Shown here: piece by piece, positions 34,920 through 46,794 of the stretch
Layout: the number at the start of each line of letters is the position of its first letter
Numbering within the stretch: the stretch's first letter is position 1
Source of the DNA: Sextonia rubra
Taxonomy: Eukaryota; Streptophyta; Magnoliopsida; Laurales; Lauraceae
NCBI GenBank assembly: GCA_037013555.1
Contig: JASUAD010000015.1
Coordinates: forward strand, 8,714,880-8,778,879
DNA: 64,000 nt
Direction: 5' to 3'
Program-made: the position numbers and the translations under genes
Notes under the pieces: generated by a model
Told to the model about the DNA's origin: nothing
The model's input: only the letters and a program-made list of their open reading frames with translations
Databases searched by the model: none

Positions 34920-36030
34920 TTCATGTTCCTATTTGCATTTAATATTTTCCTATTACTAAATATTACTGCATTTTTTATATTCTTGCTTCACATTCACATA
35001 ATTTCATTATCATTTTAAAGTGTTCATATATTTATTTTCCATATTCTTATTTGCATGTAACATTTTACTAATACTTGCACTAAATATTGCTATATCTTTT
35101 TATATTCCTATTTCACATTCACATAATTTCATTCTCATTTTAAAGTGTTTGTATATACATATTCTCTATGTTCCTGTTTACATGTGACATTCTCCTGTCA
35201 ATTGCACTGAATATTGCTCCATTTTTTAATTTTTTTGTTTCAAATTCAAACAAGTTTATTCACATTCTTAAGTGTTCTTGTATATATTCTCAATGTTCCT
35301 GTTTGCATATAACTTGTTTCCTATTAATTACACTAAATATTGATCCATTTTTTGATGTTCCTATTTTAAATTTATAAACTACATTTACATTTTAAAATTT
35401 TTCTGTGTATATTCTCCACGTTCCTTTTTCCTTATAACATTTTCCTATTAATGCACTGAATATTTCTCCATTTTTTTGTATTCTTGTTTCAAATTCACAC
35501 AAGCTTATTCTCATCCTAATAGTGAAACAGGAACATCATAATAGTGAAACATGAACATCATGTCAGTGAAACAACCACATTCTCCAACCACATTCACACA
35601 ATTTCATTCTCATTTTAAAGTGTTCATGTATATATTTTCCATGTTCCTATTTGTATGTAACATTTTCCTATTAATTGCTCTGAATTTTGCTCCATTTTTT
35701 ATGTTCTTGTTTCAAATTTAAACAAGTTCATTCTCATTCTTATGTGTTCATGTATATGTTCTCCATGTTTTTGTTTACATGTAACATCTTTCCTGTTAAT
35801 GACACTAAATATTTATCCATCTTTTGATGTTCCTATTCAGATTCATACAATTTCATTCAAACTTAAATATTCATGTATATATTCTCTATGTTCCTACTAT
35901 GCTTTGACAATTTTCAATTAATTGAATTGAATATTGATCCACTTTTTATGTTCTTGTTTCATAATCACACAACATCACACCCATACTTTAATGTTCCTGC
36001 ATAATGTTACTATTTCTCCTAAATTGAAGC
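34920..36030. repeat. ~122-bp AT-rich tandem repeat array
   Basis: An anchor like TTGCACTGAATATTGCTCCA recurs near 34965, 35085, 35205, 35330, 35455, 35675, 35800 and 35925, about 120-125 bp apart except for one gap holding about 95 extra bases with its own short repeats (GTGAAACA.GAACATCAT, about 35520-35575). Each unit has ATGTTCCTGTTTGCATGTAA-like, CCATTTTTTATGTTCTTGTT-like and TCATTCTCATTTTAAAGTGT-like parts. Copies are clearly diverged. Confidence 0.85.
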
Positions 36031-36333
36031 ATCTTTGTATTTTTGACACTGGTGAAAAAATATGGGAAAAAATTTTCTATGTCATCACAAGAGTGAAATA
36101 TAGGTTTGGGCTCAAAATGTTGAAGAAGAAACATTTATGATTGAGGAATCACAAACATAGCCCTCATAATCAATGAAAATGATAACACAAATAGAATAGA
36201 AGAAGAAGAAACAAAGTATAGAATTACAATACCAAAATTTCGATCAAATATTCTACTATTCATCAAGTTGCTCACTGCAATCAATTACACCAGAGAGCAA
36301 CTAAGAGAGCTGAAGAAAATCCCATTTTAGTCA

Positions 36334-36911
36334 ATGATAAAGCCATTTGTCACGAAGAAAAAAAAATCTTGTTCTTGGAGAAAGAATGCCAGTGACTTGG
36401 CTAAAATCATAAAACAGTATAAATCAGCTCAAATAGGTTTCAAACTTGGCAGCAAAATTGTGCCATTAACTACAAAGGGATATAGAAATCATTTTTGGGA
36501 TCCCACAAGGAATAAAGGAGATTAAAAAATAAACCCCTTGCCAAACCTAGAAAGGGAAGTACATTTGTTCAAAGACGGTTCAAAACTGTCAGCCAATTAA
36601 ATGGTTTAAACATCAATTTAGCCTTGAACAAAGCATTTAAAGGAAACACAGAACAAGATTATCAAAACGTTGCTAGACTTGTTGCTCTACTCATATGTGA
36701 CACAGTCCTTTTCTCCACGATAGGACATACCTTTTGGTGGATGTACATCAAGTATATAAAGGATTTAGACCAAATAAAATCCTATTCATGGGCAACAACA
36801 GCACACCACACCTTTATTACATCTCTGAACAATAGTAATAAGACACCATTCAGGGTGACTCGCTGTATGCTAGCACTTTTGGTATATTCTACAATTCTAC
36901 TGGATTTTTAA
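36334..36911 (+). pseudogene. Plant mobile domain-like fragment
   Basis: The second of two frames (36624-36911) reads YQNVARLVALLICDTVLFST, then YIKYIKDLDQIKSYSWATTA and RVTRCMLALLVY. This order (LLxxxxLFxT..., YLxYLxDLDxIxSYxWGxA..., xxxxCxxLL) resembles the plant mobile domain and related domains carried by transposon-associated plant proteins. The preceding frame (36334-36525) ends with a stop and may be part of the same protein. Without a search the family call is tentative. Only about 100 residues remain, ending at a stop 100 bp before the array starts. Confidence 0.4.
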
Positions 36912-37429
36912 GTGTATAGACATCTAATTGAATGTTCTTGTTTATGACATGCTCCTATTTAAAAACTGAATTTCAAAAAAGTTCCTATTTTTGACACACA
37001 TAACTGATATTACTAGGAGAATTTGAAGTTTCTCAAATTTACTAAACCTCTTGATAGAACTTGTTTACATGCTAAAAGTCACATTGAGTCACATGCCAAT
37101 TTGGCCTTTTCAATGTGCACATATAGAATCAAGAGGGGTTGGTGTCCAATATTTTTATATGTTTAAAAATTAAGAAAAAAATCAAATTTGAATAAATATC
37201 GAAGAGTTAAAAATTTCCTTTAGTCAATTTCGGGCTAGGTAAAACATTCCAAGCAAGCACCACCTAAAACTAATATGATTCCGTATGTAGTAACTCATCT
37301 CACGTAGCGATAACAAAAAGAAAAAAGATAGGAAGTTTAAAAAGTTACATTATTTACTGCACCACAAAACCCAAACCCCAAAAAACTAAACCTTAGACCC
37401 CTAAACCCAAATGCCATTACCCCTAAATT

Positions 37430-37845
37430 GATGCATCACGAGGAAGAAGAATAGCCAACAATGGATGTAGCACTGGAAAGAAAAATAGCTAACGGGTTAT
37501 TTTCCAAGCCAAAAGGCTTAGGCATAAATTGTCTGGATCTCACACCAAAGATAATCATCTCACTCTCGATAAGAAAACTGAAATCCTAGTCAATGTTGTA
37601 GTCTATCCATGAAAAGGGATTACATCTATATTTATAACTAAACTACTCTCTAAATAAGAAAACAACCTAATTCAATCCAAATAAAGAGTCCTAACTCAAA
37701 TATAAAATCAATTTCTAAATATAAACAACTTAAGAAAGCAAATACCATTAATAAATTAATCATCACTACTGGGTTTTGGACTAGGGCCTACGAGCATAAA
37801 CTTTCAAGAGGGGCCCAATAGTCTAGCCTACATCTAAACCTAAGT
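37430..37845. other. Unassigned insert in array unit 1
   Basis: About 415 bp absent from the other units, between the telomere-like tract (CTAAACCCAAATGC) and its continuation (CTAAACCTAAGTCCCTAAAC). No domain, LTR ends or clear duplication found. Confidence 0.5.
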
Positions 37846-37988
37846 CCCTAAACCCTTAAAACCTAAAAATATATACCATAACCCTAAGATCAAAACACTA
37901 AACCCTAAAATCCTAATACTTTAAAAACCTAATGAATGTACCCCAAAATAGCCAAACCACGCTTCGTGCATCAACCATTATATATAGG

Positions 37989-38728
37989 GAGCTGCTATAT
38001 GTACACCAATTATCTCTTATTACACACCAAAAAAAAAAAGAAAAAAAATCAAAAATTTCCAAAATGCTCCCACCCCTTTTCTTCCTACACACCTTCTCTC
38101 TCTCCTTCCCTCCTCTCCCTTTCCCTTCCCCACCTCCCCCTCCGACCAGCGACAAGCTCTAGTACCAGAGGGGACTCCCCTCTCCCTCTCCTCTTTTTCT
38201 CCCTCCCTCTATTCTCTCTCCTTCCTCTCTCTCCTCCCTCTCTCTCCTCCCTCCCCCTTCTCCCCTCCCGCAATAGCTCTCCCTACGGCAGGGGGGGTTT
38301 ATCTCCCTACTATAATGAGATTGAGCTATTCTTGTAACAGGAGATCAAGCTCCATGCTATAGGGAGAGCTGTTACAGCGGTCTCTTCCTATAGTGGGGAG
38401 ATCCCGATCTCCTTGTTATGGCCGATCTCCCTACTATGGGGAGGTTAGATGAGGGGATGGGGATAAAGGGGGAAGGCAGGAAAGAGGGAGGGAGAGAGAA
38501 GGAGAGAAAAAATAAGGGGAGGGAGAGAGAAAGGGTGGGGAGGGAGAGGCCCTTTGCTGGTCGGAGCTCATTGCCGGCTAGAGGGGGAGGTGGGGAAGGA
38601 GAGGGGAGAGGAGAAAAGGGAGTGAAGGTGTGTAGGAAGAGAAGGGGTAGGGACATTTTGGGAAGTTTTGGCTTTTTTTTTTCTTGGCTGTGTAAGAAGA
38701 GATAAAAGTGGTGTATATATAGCACCTC
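37989..38728. mobile_element. Foldback/MITE-like element (~740 bp) with polypyrimidine/polypurine arms
   Basis: Left end GAGCTGCTATATGTACACCA and right end (reverse complement GAGGTGCTATATATACACCA) are inverted repeats. The inverted homology continues inward for about 350 bp: CTCTTATTACACACC, TTTCCAAAATG..CCC, CTTCCTACACACCTTC and a C/T-rich arm (38090-38275) mirrored by a G/A-rich arm (38445-38640). The middle holds smaller palindromes around CTCCCTACTATAATGAG and CTATAGGGAG. Array sequence flanks it on both sides. The target duplication is not clear (TTATA is possible). Long open frames on both strands are low-complexity artefacts. Confidence 0.75.
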
Positions 38729-39257
38729 TCTTTTATACACCCTAAATGTAATGGAAGGTTTTGGATTTTCTAAATTTTCCATTAAGCCTCTTGATTGGAA
38801 ATTAATAACGCTTTAAATGTTGCTCTGAGTTGCATTCTCAAATTAGCTTTCTAATCATCCACTAAGAGAATCAAGAGGGATGGGTGTCAAATTCTGTGTG
38901 TGTTTCTCCTTTTTTTTTCTCCTTACATAAGAAAGAAAACTAACCTAAAACACCAAATTTTAACAAAAGAAAGATACTAGAAACGGAAACCTTCTAGAAA
39001 AACTCATATTTTTCAAAGTTAGCAACCAGCTAAGAAAGATAACTTTGCAAAAATTTATATTAAAAAAATAGATTTATGCTATTGAAAATTAACCAAAAAA
39101 TCTGATTTCAATAAAAAATTTAGAATTTAGAATTTCCTTTGTCTGATTATGGGCTGGTCAAAACATTCGACGAATGCACCTCCTAAAACTAATAAAATAA
39201 AAAATATAGGAACCAATACAGTAAAGCAATAAAATAAAGAGTGAAAGTAAAAAAAGG

Positions 39258-41109
39258 TTACCTCATATGGAGCTCCTTGGAAAAGGCACCAAGAACTTAT
39301 TCGACACTTTCAAGTGAAAGGTTGGGAAGTAGTAATAGAACCCAATGAGAACATGGTTGACTGACAAGGCGAGATCAATTCACACAACTTAAACCTATCT
39401 AAAAGTCCTACTCAAAACCTATACAAACCAAAAATAAATATCCTGAGAAAAAATTAATTATAGTCCTTTCCACACCATAAAATCTAGCTAAACTTAGAAA
39501 AGAGAAGACCACATCCACCATATGAAACATTGGAAAACCAAATTGAAATTAAAAAATGGAGACAAAAATTTAAAAATTTAGATAAAATAGAACAAAATTT
39601 TTAACCTAATGATGTGAGTCCATTGCTTTCTGAGTATGAAAAATACGAATGGCATAGTTCAATTTATCCATCACAAGTACCCAAAAACCCTAAACCCTAA
39701 TTTGAAGCCTTGAACCCAAAATGCATAGGGTCCTTGGAACATTAGAACCAAAGGACAGTTGACCCTAAGAACCCAAACCCTAAACACTGAACCCCAAAAG
39801 CAAAACCATAACCCCACTTCGTGCTTCTACTACATTGGGTGAACTAGATGTAGTAGGAGAATTTGAATTTTCTCAAATTTACTAAACTGCTTGATAGAAC
39901 TTGTTTACGCTCTAAATGTTGCATTGAGTCGCATGCCAATTTGGCCTTTTCGACATGCACATATCGAATCAAGAGAGGTGGGTGTCTAATGTGATCTTTT
40001 TTAAAAAAAATAAGCAAAAGATTAGATTTGGTTTAAAAAATCCAATTTCAAAATTACCTTTATCCAATTACGAGTTGGACACAAGTTCGATGCTTGTACC
40101 ACCTAAAACAAGTACAATACCTCCACATATAGAATGAAGAGGGGCGACTATCCAATATTTTTTATATGTTTAAAAATCAAGCAAAAAATCAAGTTTGAAT
40201 AAAATATGTAGAGTTAAAATTTTCCTTTAGTTAATTTGGGGCTGGTTACAACATTCCATGCATGCACCACCTAAAACTAGTATGGTTCCAAATGTAGTAA
40301 CTAATCCCACATAGCAATAAGAAAAAAAAATGATAAAAAGTTTAAAAAGTTACATTATTTGCCACACCACAAAACATGAACCCCAAAGCATAGACCCATA
40401 GACCCCTAAACCTAAACGCTTGAACCCCTAATCCTAAGTCGGTAAACCCAAAAACCTAAAAATTTATACAAGAATCATAAAATCAAAGCACTAAACCCAA
40501 AAATTATAATACTTTGAAAAGCTAACCACCCTAAACACTATGTACCCCAGAATTGCCAAACCCCGATTCGTGCATCCACCATTTTATACACCCTAGATGT
40601 AATGGGAGATTTTGGATTTTCTAAATTTTCCATTAAAATCTCTTGATTGGAAATTAATAACGCCCTAAATGTTGCTTTGAGTCGCATTGTCAAATTAGTG
40701 TTGTCATCATGCACATATAGAATCAAGAGGGTGGGTGTCAAATTCCATATGATTTTTTTCTTTATTCTTTATATAAGAAAGAAAAATAACCTAAAATGCG
40801 AAATTTTAACAAAAAAAAGATTTAAAAAAAAAGAGACCTTTTAGAAAAAACCTAAGATTTTCCAAAGTAAGGAACAAGCTAAGAATGTCAACTTTGCAAA
40901 AATTTATATTTAAAAAAATAAATTTATGAGATTGAAAATTAACCAAAAAAAATCTGATTTCAATAACAAATTTAGAATTTCAAATTTCTTCTATCCGATT
41001 ATGGGCTGTTCAAAACATTCGATGCATGCACCTCCTAAAACTAGTTAAATGACAAACATAGTAACAAATCCTGAAAAACAATAAAATAATGAGTGAAAGT
41101 TAAAAAAGG
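39258..41109 (-). repeat. Array unit 2 (1852 bp, uninterrupted)
   Basis: Complete unit. On the reverse strand: leader block, primer-site relic at 39258-39297 (TATGGAGCTCCTTGGAAAAG, strongly decayed), LTR end, telomere-like tracts (about 39690-39810 and 40380-40450), then the hairpin sub-blocks (CCTCTTGATAG...AATCAAGAGAGG at 39890-39980; the corresponding [C] block at 40635-40732). Confidence 0.8.
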
Positions 41110-41655
41110 TTACCTCATATGGTGCTCTTTGGTAAAGGCATGTAGAACTTGTTCTCCAATTCCAAGTGAAAGGTTGCGAAGTAGTAATAAAACTCGGCAA
41201 GGACATGATTGACCGACATGGCAAGATCAATTCAAAAAACTTGAGCCTATCCTAAAAGAAAATTTAAAAGTCCTACTCAAAACCTATACAAACCAAAATT
41301 AAATATCCCGAAATAAATTTTATTATAGTCCTTTACACAAATAAATTTAATTATAGTCCTTTACACACCATAAAATGTATCTTAACTTGGAAAAGAGAAG
41401 ACCGCATCCACCATAAGAAACATTAGAAAACCAAATTAGAATTAAAAAATGGAGATAATAAATTAAAATTTTAGAAGTACTAAATTGAAATTTGTAACCT
41501 AATGATGTAAGTCCATTGCTTTCTAAGTATGAAATATATGAATGGCATAGTTCAATTTCTCAATCGCAAAACAAAATACCCAAAAATCCAAAACACTAAT
41601 TTTAAGCCCTACACCCTAAAACCATAGGACTCCAAAATCCTGAATTTATAGGGTC

Positions 41656-41660
41656 CCCAG
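41656..41660 (+). repeat. Target site duplication CCCAG, left
   Basis: CCCAG before TGTCGGAAAT; identical to 42915-42919. Confidence 0.9.
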
Positions 41661-42914
41661 TGTCGGAAATTTATACTAAAAGCATACTTTTATGTATTTT
41701 TCTTTAACTAATTTACTTATTAGTAAAGTTTGCTTTTTCCATCTTAATGAGAATTTGTTTGGGTAAATGGTTGCATTATTATTTATTCTGCATAAGTGCG
41801 TCTTTTATTCTATAAAGTAGACAAGTTGGTGTGTAGAGTTCAGCTTACGCACGAAAAACTTATTTGTCAGTTCATATAAAATATAAGTTATTGTTGTTCA
41901 CAATCTAGATGGAGCTGGACACACCATCGGTATGATTGTAGCATGATGTTTTAGTAGGCTTGTCTTGGCTACGGGAAACAGTATAGTTTCGACTTGTTAT
42001 GCTAGTACACTTTGTGTGTATTGAACATGACCACTTTTGGGTTATTATCTTTATACTGACTATATAAGATTATTAACATCCAAATGGTTATTATGAGAGC
42101 TTGTACTCTTAATCCCGATATAAATAATAGATACGTGCATTTAGTATTTGGCATTTTGATTTACAAAGGAGTGAGACCTTTTGTGAGTCAATAATCTCAG
42201 TAAATTGGATGACTACACTACATGTATGGTGCATATTAGTTTATTGACGGAATCCACGTCCCACAATAGGGATTGATGATATCCCCTTGATGAAGCTTAT
42301 AAGTTTTGATTATGTCAAACCCTGCAGGTGGACTTAGTGTCCGACATATCAAATAAGCTAAGTGTAAAGTCTCAAGAAATTATAAAGATATCGATTAAAT
42401 ATAGGCGTCAATAATTATTTAATCGATGATATCTGAAATCTTAACGTGGGAACATATATAAGTATTTAATAACAAGAAGCTCGAAATATTATTTTGAGAA
42501 TAATGACAGGAGTACAATTATAATTCTTTAGCGGACTGAATTGTAATTTATGGATCTAGGATTCTAATTTGGGTCGAATTAAGGTTTCTTATTTCTATAA
42601 GAAGCCATTTCCTTATTTCCTTCTTAAGGTCCCTATTGTAGCCTATAAATATGTGCTATTGCTCTCTAGAAAATACATACAAGAGAAATCTCATTTTTGA
42701 GAGCAAGGAGAATTCGCAGAAGAGGCCCACACCCCGGTGCGAGTTCGAGCATAGAGGAATACAGTAAAAGATCTTGAGATTTTCAAGCTGTTATAAGATC
42801 AAGATCAAATCAGAAAGATCTCGTAGGTATGGTTCTTGAATCATTATCGTTTAAACTTATTTCCATAGTGATCTGTGCGCGATATCAAAAGATCCTGGCG
42901 GCTGCCTCCTAACA
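41661..42914 (+). mobile_element. Solo LTR (1254 bp), probably copia-type
   Basis: TGTCGGAAATTTATACTAAA at the start and GGCTGCCTCCTAACA at the end, flanked by CCCAG on both sides. The interrupted array text (GGGTCCC-CAG | AACATTGGGAAC) rejoins perfectly across it. A TATA region (CCTATAAATATG, about 42640) precedes a leader-like stretch with GAGAGCAAGGAGAATTC. No coding sequence. Assignment to copia rests on LTR size and style only. Confidence 0.88.
42640..42652 (+). promoter_or_regulatory. TATA region of solo LTR
   Basis: CCTATAAATATGTGC about 270 bp before the LTR end, followed by TTGCTCTCTAG. It is the expected U3/R promoter of this LTR. Confidence 0.5.
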
Positions 42915-42919
42915 CCCAG
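42915..42919 (+). repeat. Target site duplication CCCAG, right
   Basis: CCCAG after CCTAACA; pairs with 41656-41660. Confidence 0.9.
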
Positions 42920-44307
42920 AACATTGGGAACACAACGACACTACACCCTTAGACCCCTAGACCATATACCCCAAACCCTGAACCCTGAACCCTTAAACCC
43001 TGAATCTAGAATGCCAAATTCCCGCTTCCTGCTTTTACTAGTTTGGATGACATAGATGTACTAGGAGAATTTGGATTTTCTTAAATTTACTAAACCTCTT
43101 GATAGAACTTGTTTATGCTCTAAATATTGCTTTGAGTCGCACGCCAATTTGGCTTTTCTGACATGCACATATAGAATCAAGAGGGGCGGGTGTCTAATGT
43201 AATCTGTTTTCAACAAAATAAACAAAAACTTAGATTTGATTTAAAAAATCTGATTTGAAAATTACCTTTATCCAATTATGAGCTGGATACAAGTTTTGAT
43301 GCATGTACCATCTAGAACTAGTACAATACCAAATATCATGCACATATAGAATCAAGAGGGGCGGGTGTCCAATATTTTTACATGTTTAACAATTAAGCAA
43401 AAACATGATTTGAATAAGATATGTGGAGTTAAAATTTTCCTTTAGTTAATTTTGAGCAGGTTCCATGCATGCACCACCTAAAACTAGTATAATTTAAAAT
43501 CCAATAACTCATCTCACCTATCGATAAGGAAAAAAAATGGTAAAAAATTTAAAAAGATATATTATTTGCCATGCCACAAAACCTAAACCCCAAAACACAA
43601 ACCCCTAGTCCCCTAAACCTAAACCCCTAAATGCCTGAACCCCTAAACCTAAGCCCCCAAACCCAAAAACCTACAACTTCATACCATAACCCTAAAATCA
43701 AAACAGTAAACACAAAAATCCTAATACTCTAAAAATCTAACCATCCAAAAGCCTCCGAACCCCAAAATTGCCAAACCCCACTTCGTACAACCACCATTTT
43801 ATACACCCCAAATGTAATGAAAGATTATGGATATTCTAAATTTTCCAGAAACCTCTTGATCGGAAATAAATAATGCTCTAAATGTTGCTTTGAGTAACGT
43901 TGTCAAATTAGCATTTTCATCATGCACTTATAGAATCAAGAGGGATGGGTGTCAAATTCTCTGTGTTTTTTTCTTTTTCTTTACATAAGAAAGAAAACTG
44001 ACCTAAAACTCCATATTTTAACAAGAGAAAGATCTTAAGAAAAAGAAAAGAAAAAGAAACCTTTTACAAAAACTTAGATTTTCTAAAAGGAACAAGCTAA
44101 GAAAGACAACTTTGCAAAAATTTGTATTTAAAAAAAAATAGATTTATGAGATTCAAAATTAACCAAAAAACCTGATTTCAAAAGAAATTAGAATCTAGAA
44201 TTTCCTTTTTCTGATTTTGGGCTAGTCAAAACATTTGATACATGCACCTCCTAAAATTTGTAAAATGACAAATTTAGTAACCAGTTCCTCAAAAATAAAA
44301 TAAGAGT

Positions 44308-44760
44308 ATTTTGTATATACCCCCCTAAGGTTCTTAGGACTTGTAAATAGGGCCCTACAATTATAATACTTGCATAAAGACTCCTTCATTTTCATTCTAA
44401 TACCTTCAATGTCCCAAAATCAATAGCCTCACAACCACCAAAAGTCTTTTAGAGTAAAATGACACTTTTGCTTGACAAAGACTGAAGACTAACAAGGATT
44501 GTTGGACTAAATTGCCTAATCCTTTGGATCGACTTGGCATTCTTTATACAGGGATTAAAAGCCCAAACTAAATCCTTAATTTGATACAATTAAGCCCTTA
44601 ATTTAGGCAAAAGAATAAAGTCAGATCTAACTATTTTCGTCAACTTCCTAAGTACAACACAAAAATTAATGTGCAGTTAGTACACTAAAATGGATGTGAC
44701 CACCTTATTATGTGCTAATTTTAGTGAGCATGGGCCACTGTTTGACCGTCCCCCCCCCCT
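44308..44760 (-). mobile_element. Probable 3' LTR part and polypurine tract of copia fragment
   Basis: Read on the reverse strand, a purine run (TTGAAGGGGGGGGGG, 44750-44764) follows the copia RNase H remnant, as a polypurine tract would. The AT-rich 440 bp beyond it would then be LTR. LTR ends are not clearly defined, and the left edge at 44308 joins array sequence. Confidence 0.5.
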
Positions 44761-44789
44761 TCAAATTGATGCTAGAGAGTTGATGAGCA

Positions 44790-46262
44790 TGAATTTGCCA
44801 ACTAGGAACCGATGACGAGGTCATAGGAGACCTTTTGTGAAGATATCAGCAGGTTGATATTTGTATGACACATAAGGAAGCTCAATACCAATTCGTTTGT
44901 ACTCATCTTGAATGAAATGACAATCAACCTCAATATATTTGGTTCTCTCATGGAAAATTGGATTTTCCGTGATCTAAATGGCACTAGTATTATCAGCAGA
45001 TAAATGAGTAGCAGCATCCATTAGAAAACCAAGAGCAGAAAGTAGACCTTAAAGCCAAAGAATCTTAGAACAAGCAGCAGACATAACCCAATATTCAACT
45101 TAGGTGGAAGACTTCAAGAATATCTTGTTTCTAACATTTCGAGGAGATCAAGTTGTTATCCAAAAACATGCACCATCCAATAGTAGATGTTCGTGTATCA
45201 AGACAGTTAGCCCAATCGACATCTGAATAAGCTCGGAGAGTAAGAGAATTGTTCGTTGGAAAAAATAAACCTCTAGTTGGAGTTCGAAGAAGATATCAAA
45301 TTATTTGCTTGACCGCAGCTAAATGAAAATGCTGAGGATTAGTCATGAATTGACTCAACAAATTAACTGCATAATATATATCCAGATGAGCGATCATTAA
45401 ATAGATCAAGCTGCAAACTAGTTTACGATATAAAGTGGGATTAGAAATAGGATCTCTCACGTCTTTGACAATGCTTAACATTAACCTCAATAGATGTGTC
45501 AACTAGAGTGGAATGTTGCAAATCGGCCATTTCGATAACATCCGTCGTATACTTGTGCTAATTAAAAACAACTCCTTTTGTGGATTAATGAACCTCCAGA
45601 CCTAAAAAAATATGTCAGTGGGCCAAGATCTTTCATGTGGAAAGATTTATGAAGAAAGCTTTGTATTTGACCAATGATTATAATGTCATCAACGTATACA
45701 AGTAGAATAGTGAGTCCCGTGGAAGCATGGTGCAATAATGTGTCATAAGGACTTGAATTGAAATCCATCTAAAGGAATGCATCTTGAAATTTCTCAAACC
45801 ATGCACGAGGTGCCTATTTTAAACCATAGAGAGACTTGCAAAGTTTGGCAACCATACCCTTTGAGGATTGTGCAACCCCCTAAGGAAGGTGCATAACAAC
45901 ATCTTCTTTGAGATCTCCATGGAGGAAAGCGTTCTTAGCATCCATCTAGTAGAAAGGCCAGGATTTTGAAGAAGCAATTGCAATGATAATCTGAATAGTT
46001 GTCATTTTGGCAACTGGAGTAAACATTTCATCGTAATCAATCCTATAGGGCCCAATATTAGTCCAGTTAACCATCTACCTTAAGTTTAAGTGAATAGATC
46101 CATTTGTAGCCGATGGGTTTAACAGAAGGTAGATATGGGACAATGTCCCAAGTATGATCTTATTCTAAAGAATCCAACTTAGTTTATAGAGCTTGCTGCC
46201 AACATTCATACGTAGCTGCCTAGGAATACGAATTTGGAATAAAAATGGAGAGAGTGGCCTGT
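44790..46262 (-). pseudogene. Ty1/copia RT and RNase H remnant
   Basis: Reverse-strand fragments in order: RT fingers (GYKWIYSLKLKVDG near 46075), LHGDL-like segment near 45930, palm with the catalytic LVYVDDIIIIG (45562-45768) and KSFHMKDLGPLTYFF. RNase H pieces follow (HFHLAAVKQIIRYLL, TRGLFFP..., AYSDVDWANC near 45230). Numerous stops and frameshifts. It differs from the copia element at 26-29 kb and the SIRE-like one at 30 kb, so a third copia lineage is represented. Confidence 0.85.
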
Positions 46263-46643
46263 AATGCCCCAACCCTATACACATGCATGATATTGTCCGC
46301 TTTAGCCCATGGGTCTCACAGTTTTACTTCTGGTAGGTCTCAACCCACCAAAAGGCCTCATGCAAAGTAAGGGTGTAAGTTCTACATATAATCCCAATCA
46401 CTTTCCTCTTTATAGTTGATGTGGGACTCCAGGATGTCACTACCTGCCCCCCTTAGGGCTGCACGTTCCTTTGCAGTAGCCTACTAGTCCATGAAGCCTG
46501 CCAGCCTTCTTAGCCTGCCCACGGTTTTGCTTCTGATAGGTCTCAACCCACTAAAAGGCCTAATGCAAGGTAAGGGTGCAAATTCTACATATAATTCCAA
46601 TCACTTTCTTCTCTATAGTCGATGCGGGACTCCAGGATGTCAC
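46263..46643. repeat. Duplicated ~140-bp repeat, TGTAATGCCCC-type
   Basis: Two direct copies of a segment from GCCCA.GG through GGTCTCAACCCAC, AAAAGGCCT..ATGCAA and GGGACTCCAGGATGTCAC, about 203 bp apart (anchors 46338 and 46541). The left edge TGTAATGCCCCAACCC resembles an LTR start. The class is undetermined. Confidence 0.6.
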
Positions 46644-46793
46644 AATGCACGAGGCTTCCGCATAGCGGGGTCTGGAGAAGGCAAGATATACGCAGCCTTA
46701 CCTTCATTTTGAAGAGGCTATTTCCGTGACTTGAACCCGCATCCTTCTTGACACTACTGATAAGCCTTTAACGTTGGGCTAAGCCGCCCTTCT
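46644..46793 (-). mobile_element. Au-like SINE
   Basis: On the reverse strand: a tRNA-like head with a pol III B box (GGGTTCAAGTC near 46730), then AATAGCCTCTTCAAAATGAA, GGTAAGGCTGCGTATA and CAGACCCCGCTATGCGGAAG, ending CTCGTGCATTG. This order is characteristic of plant Au SINEs. SINEs are transcribed by RNA polymerase III and mobilised by LINE proteins. Target duplication not identified. Confidence 0.8.
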
Positions 46794-46794
46794 A

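Larger units (their letters stand above)
37011..39257 (-). repeat. Array unit 1 (left edge, with two insertions)
   Basis: First unit, entered at the CTAGGAGAATTTGAA sub-block. It is interrupted by an unassigned insert (about 37430-37845) and a foldback element (37989-38728). The left neighbour is the mobile-domain-like fragment, so 37011 is the array border in this window. Confidence 0.75.
41110..44307 (-). repeat. Array unit 3 (with solo LTR, right end replaced)
   Basis: Primer-site relic at 41110-41149. A solo LTR is inserted at 41661-42914; without it the unit continues in phase to 44307. There the copia fragment starts, just before the next primer-site anchor would occur. Confidence 0.8.

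Noticed and set aside
37913..38782. Proline/serine- and arginine/glycine-rich frames on both strands (up to 136 codons)
   Set aside because: Products of the polypyrimidine/polypurine arms of the foldback element; low-complexity artefacts.
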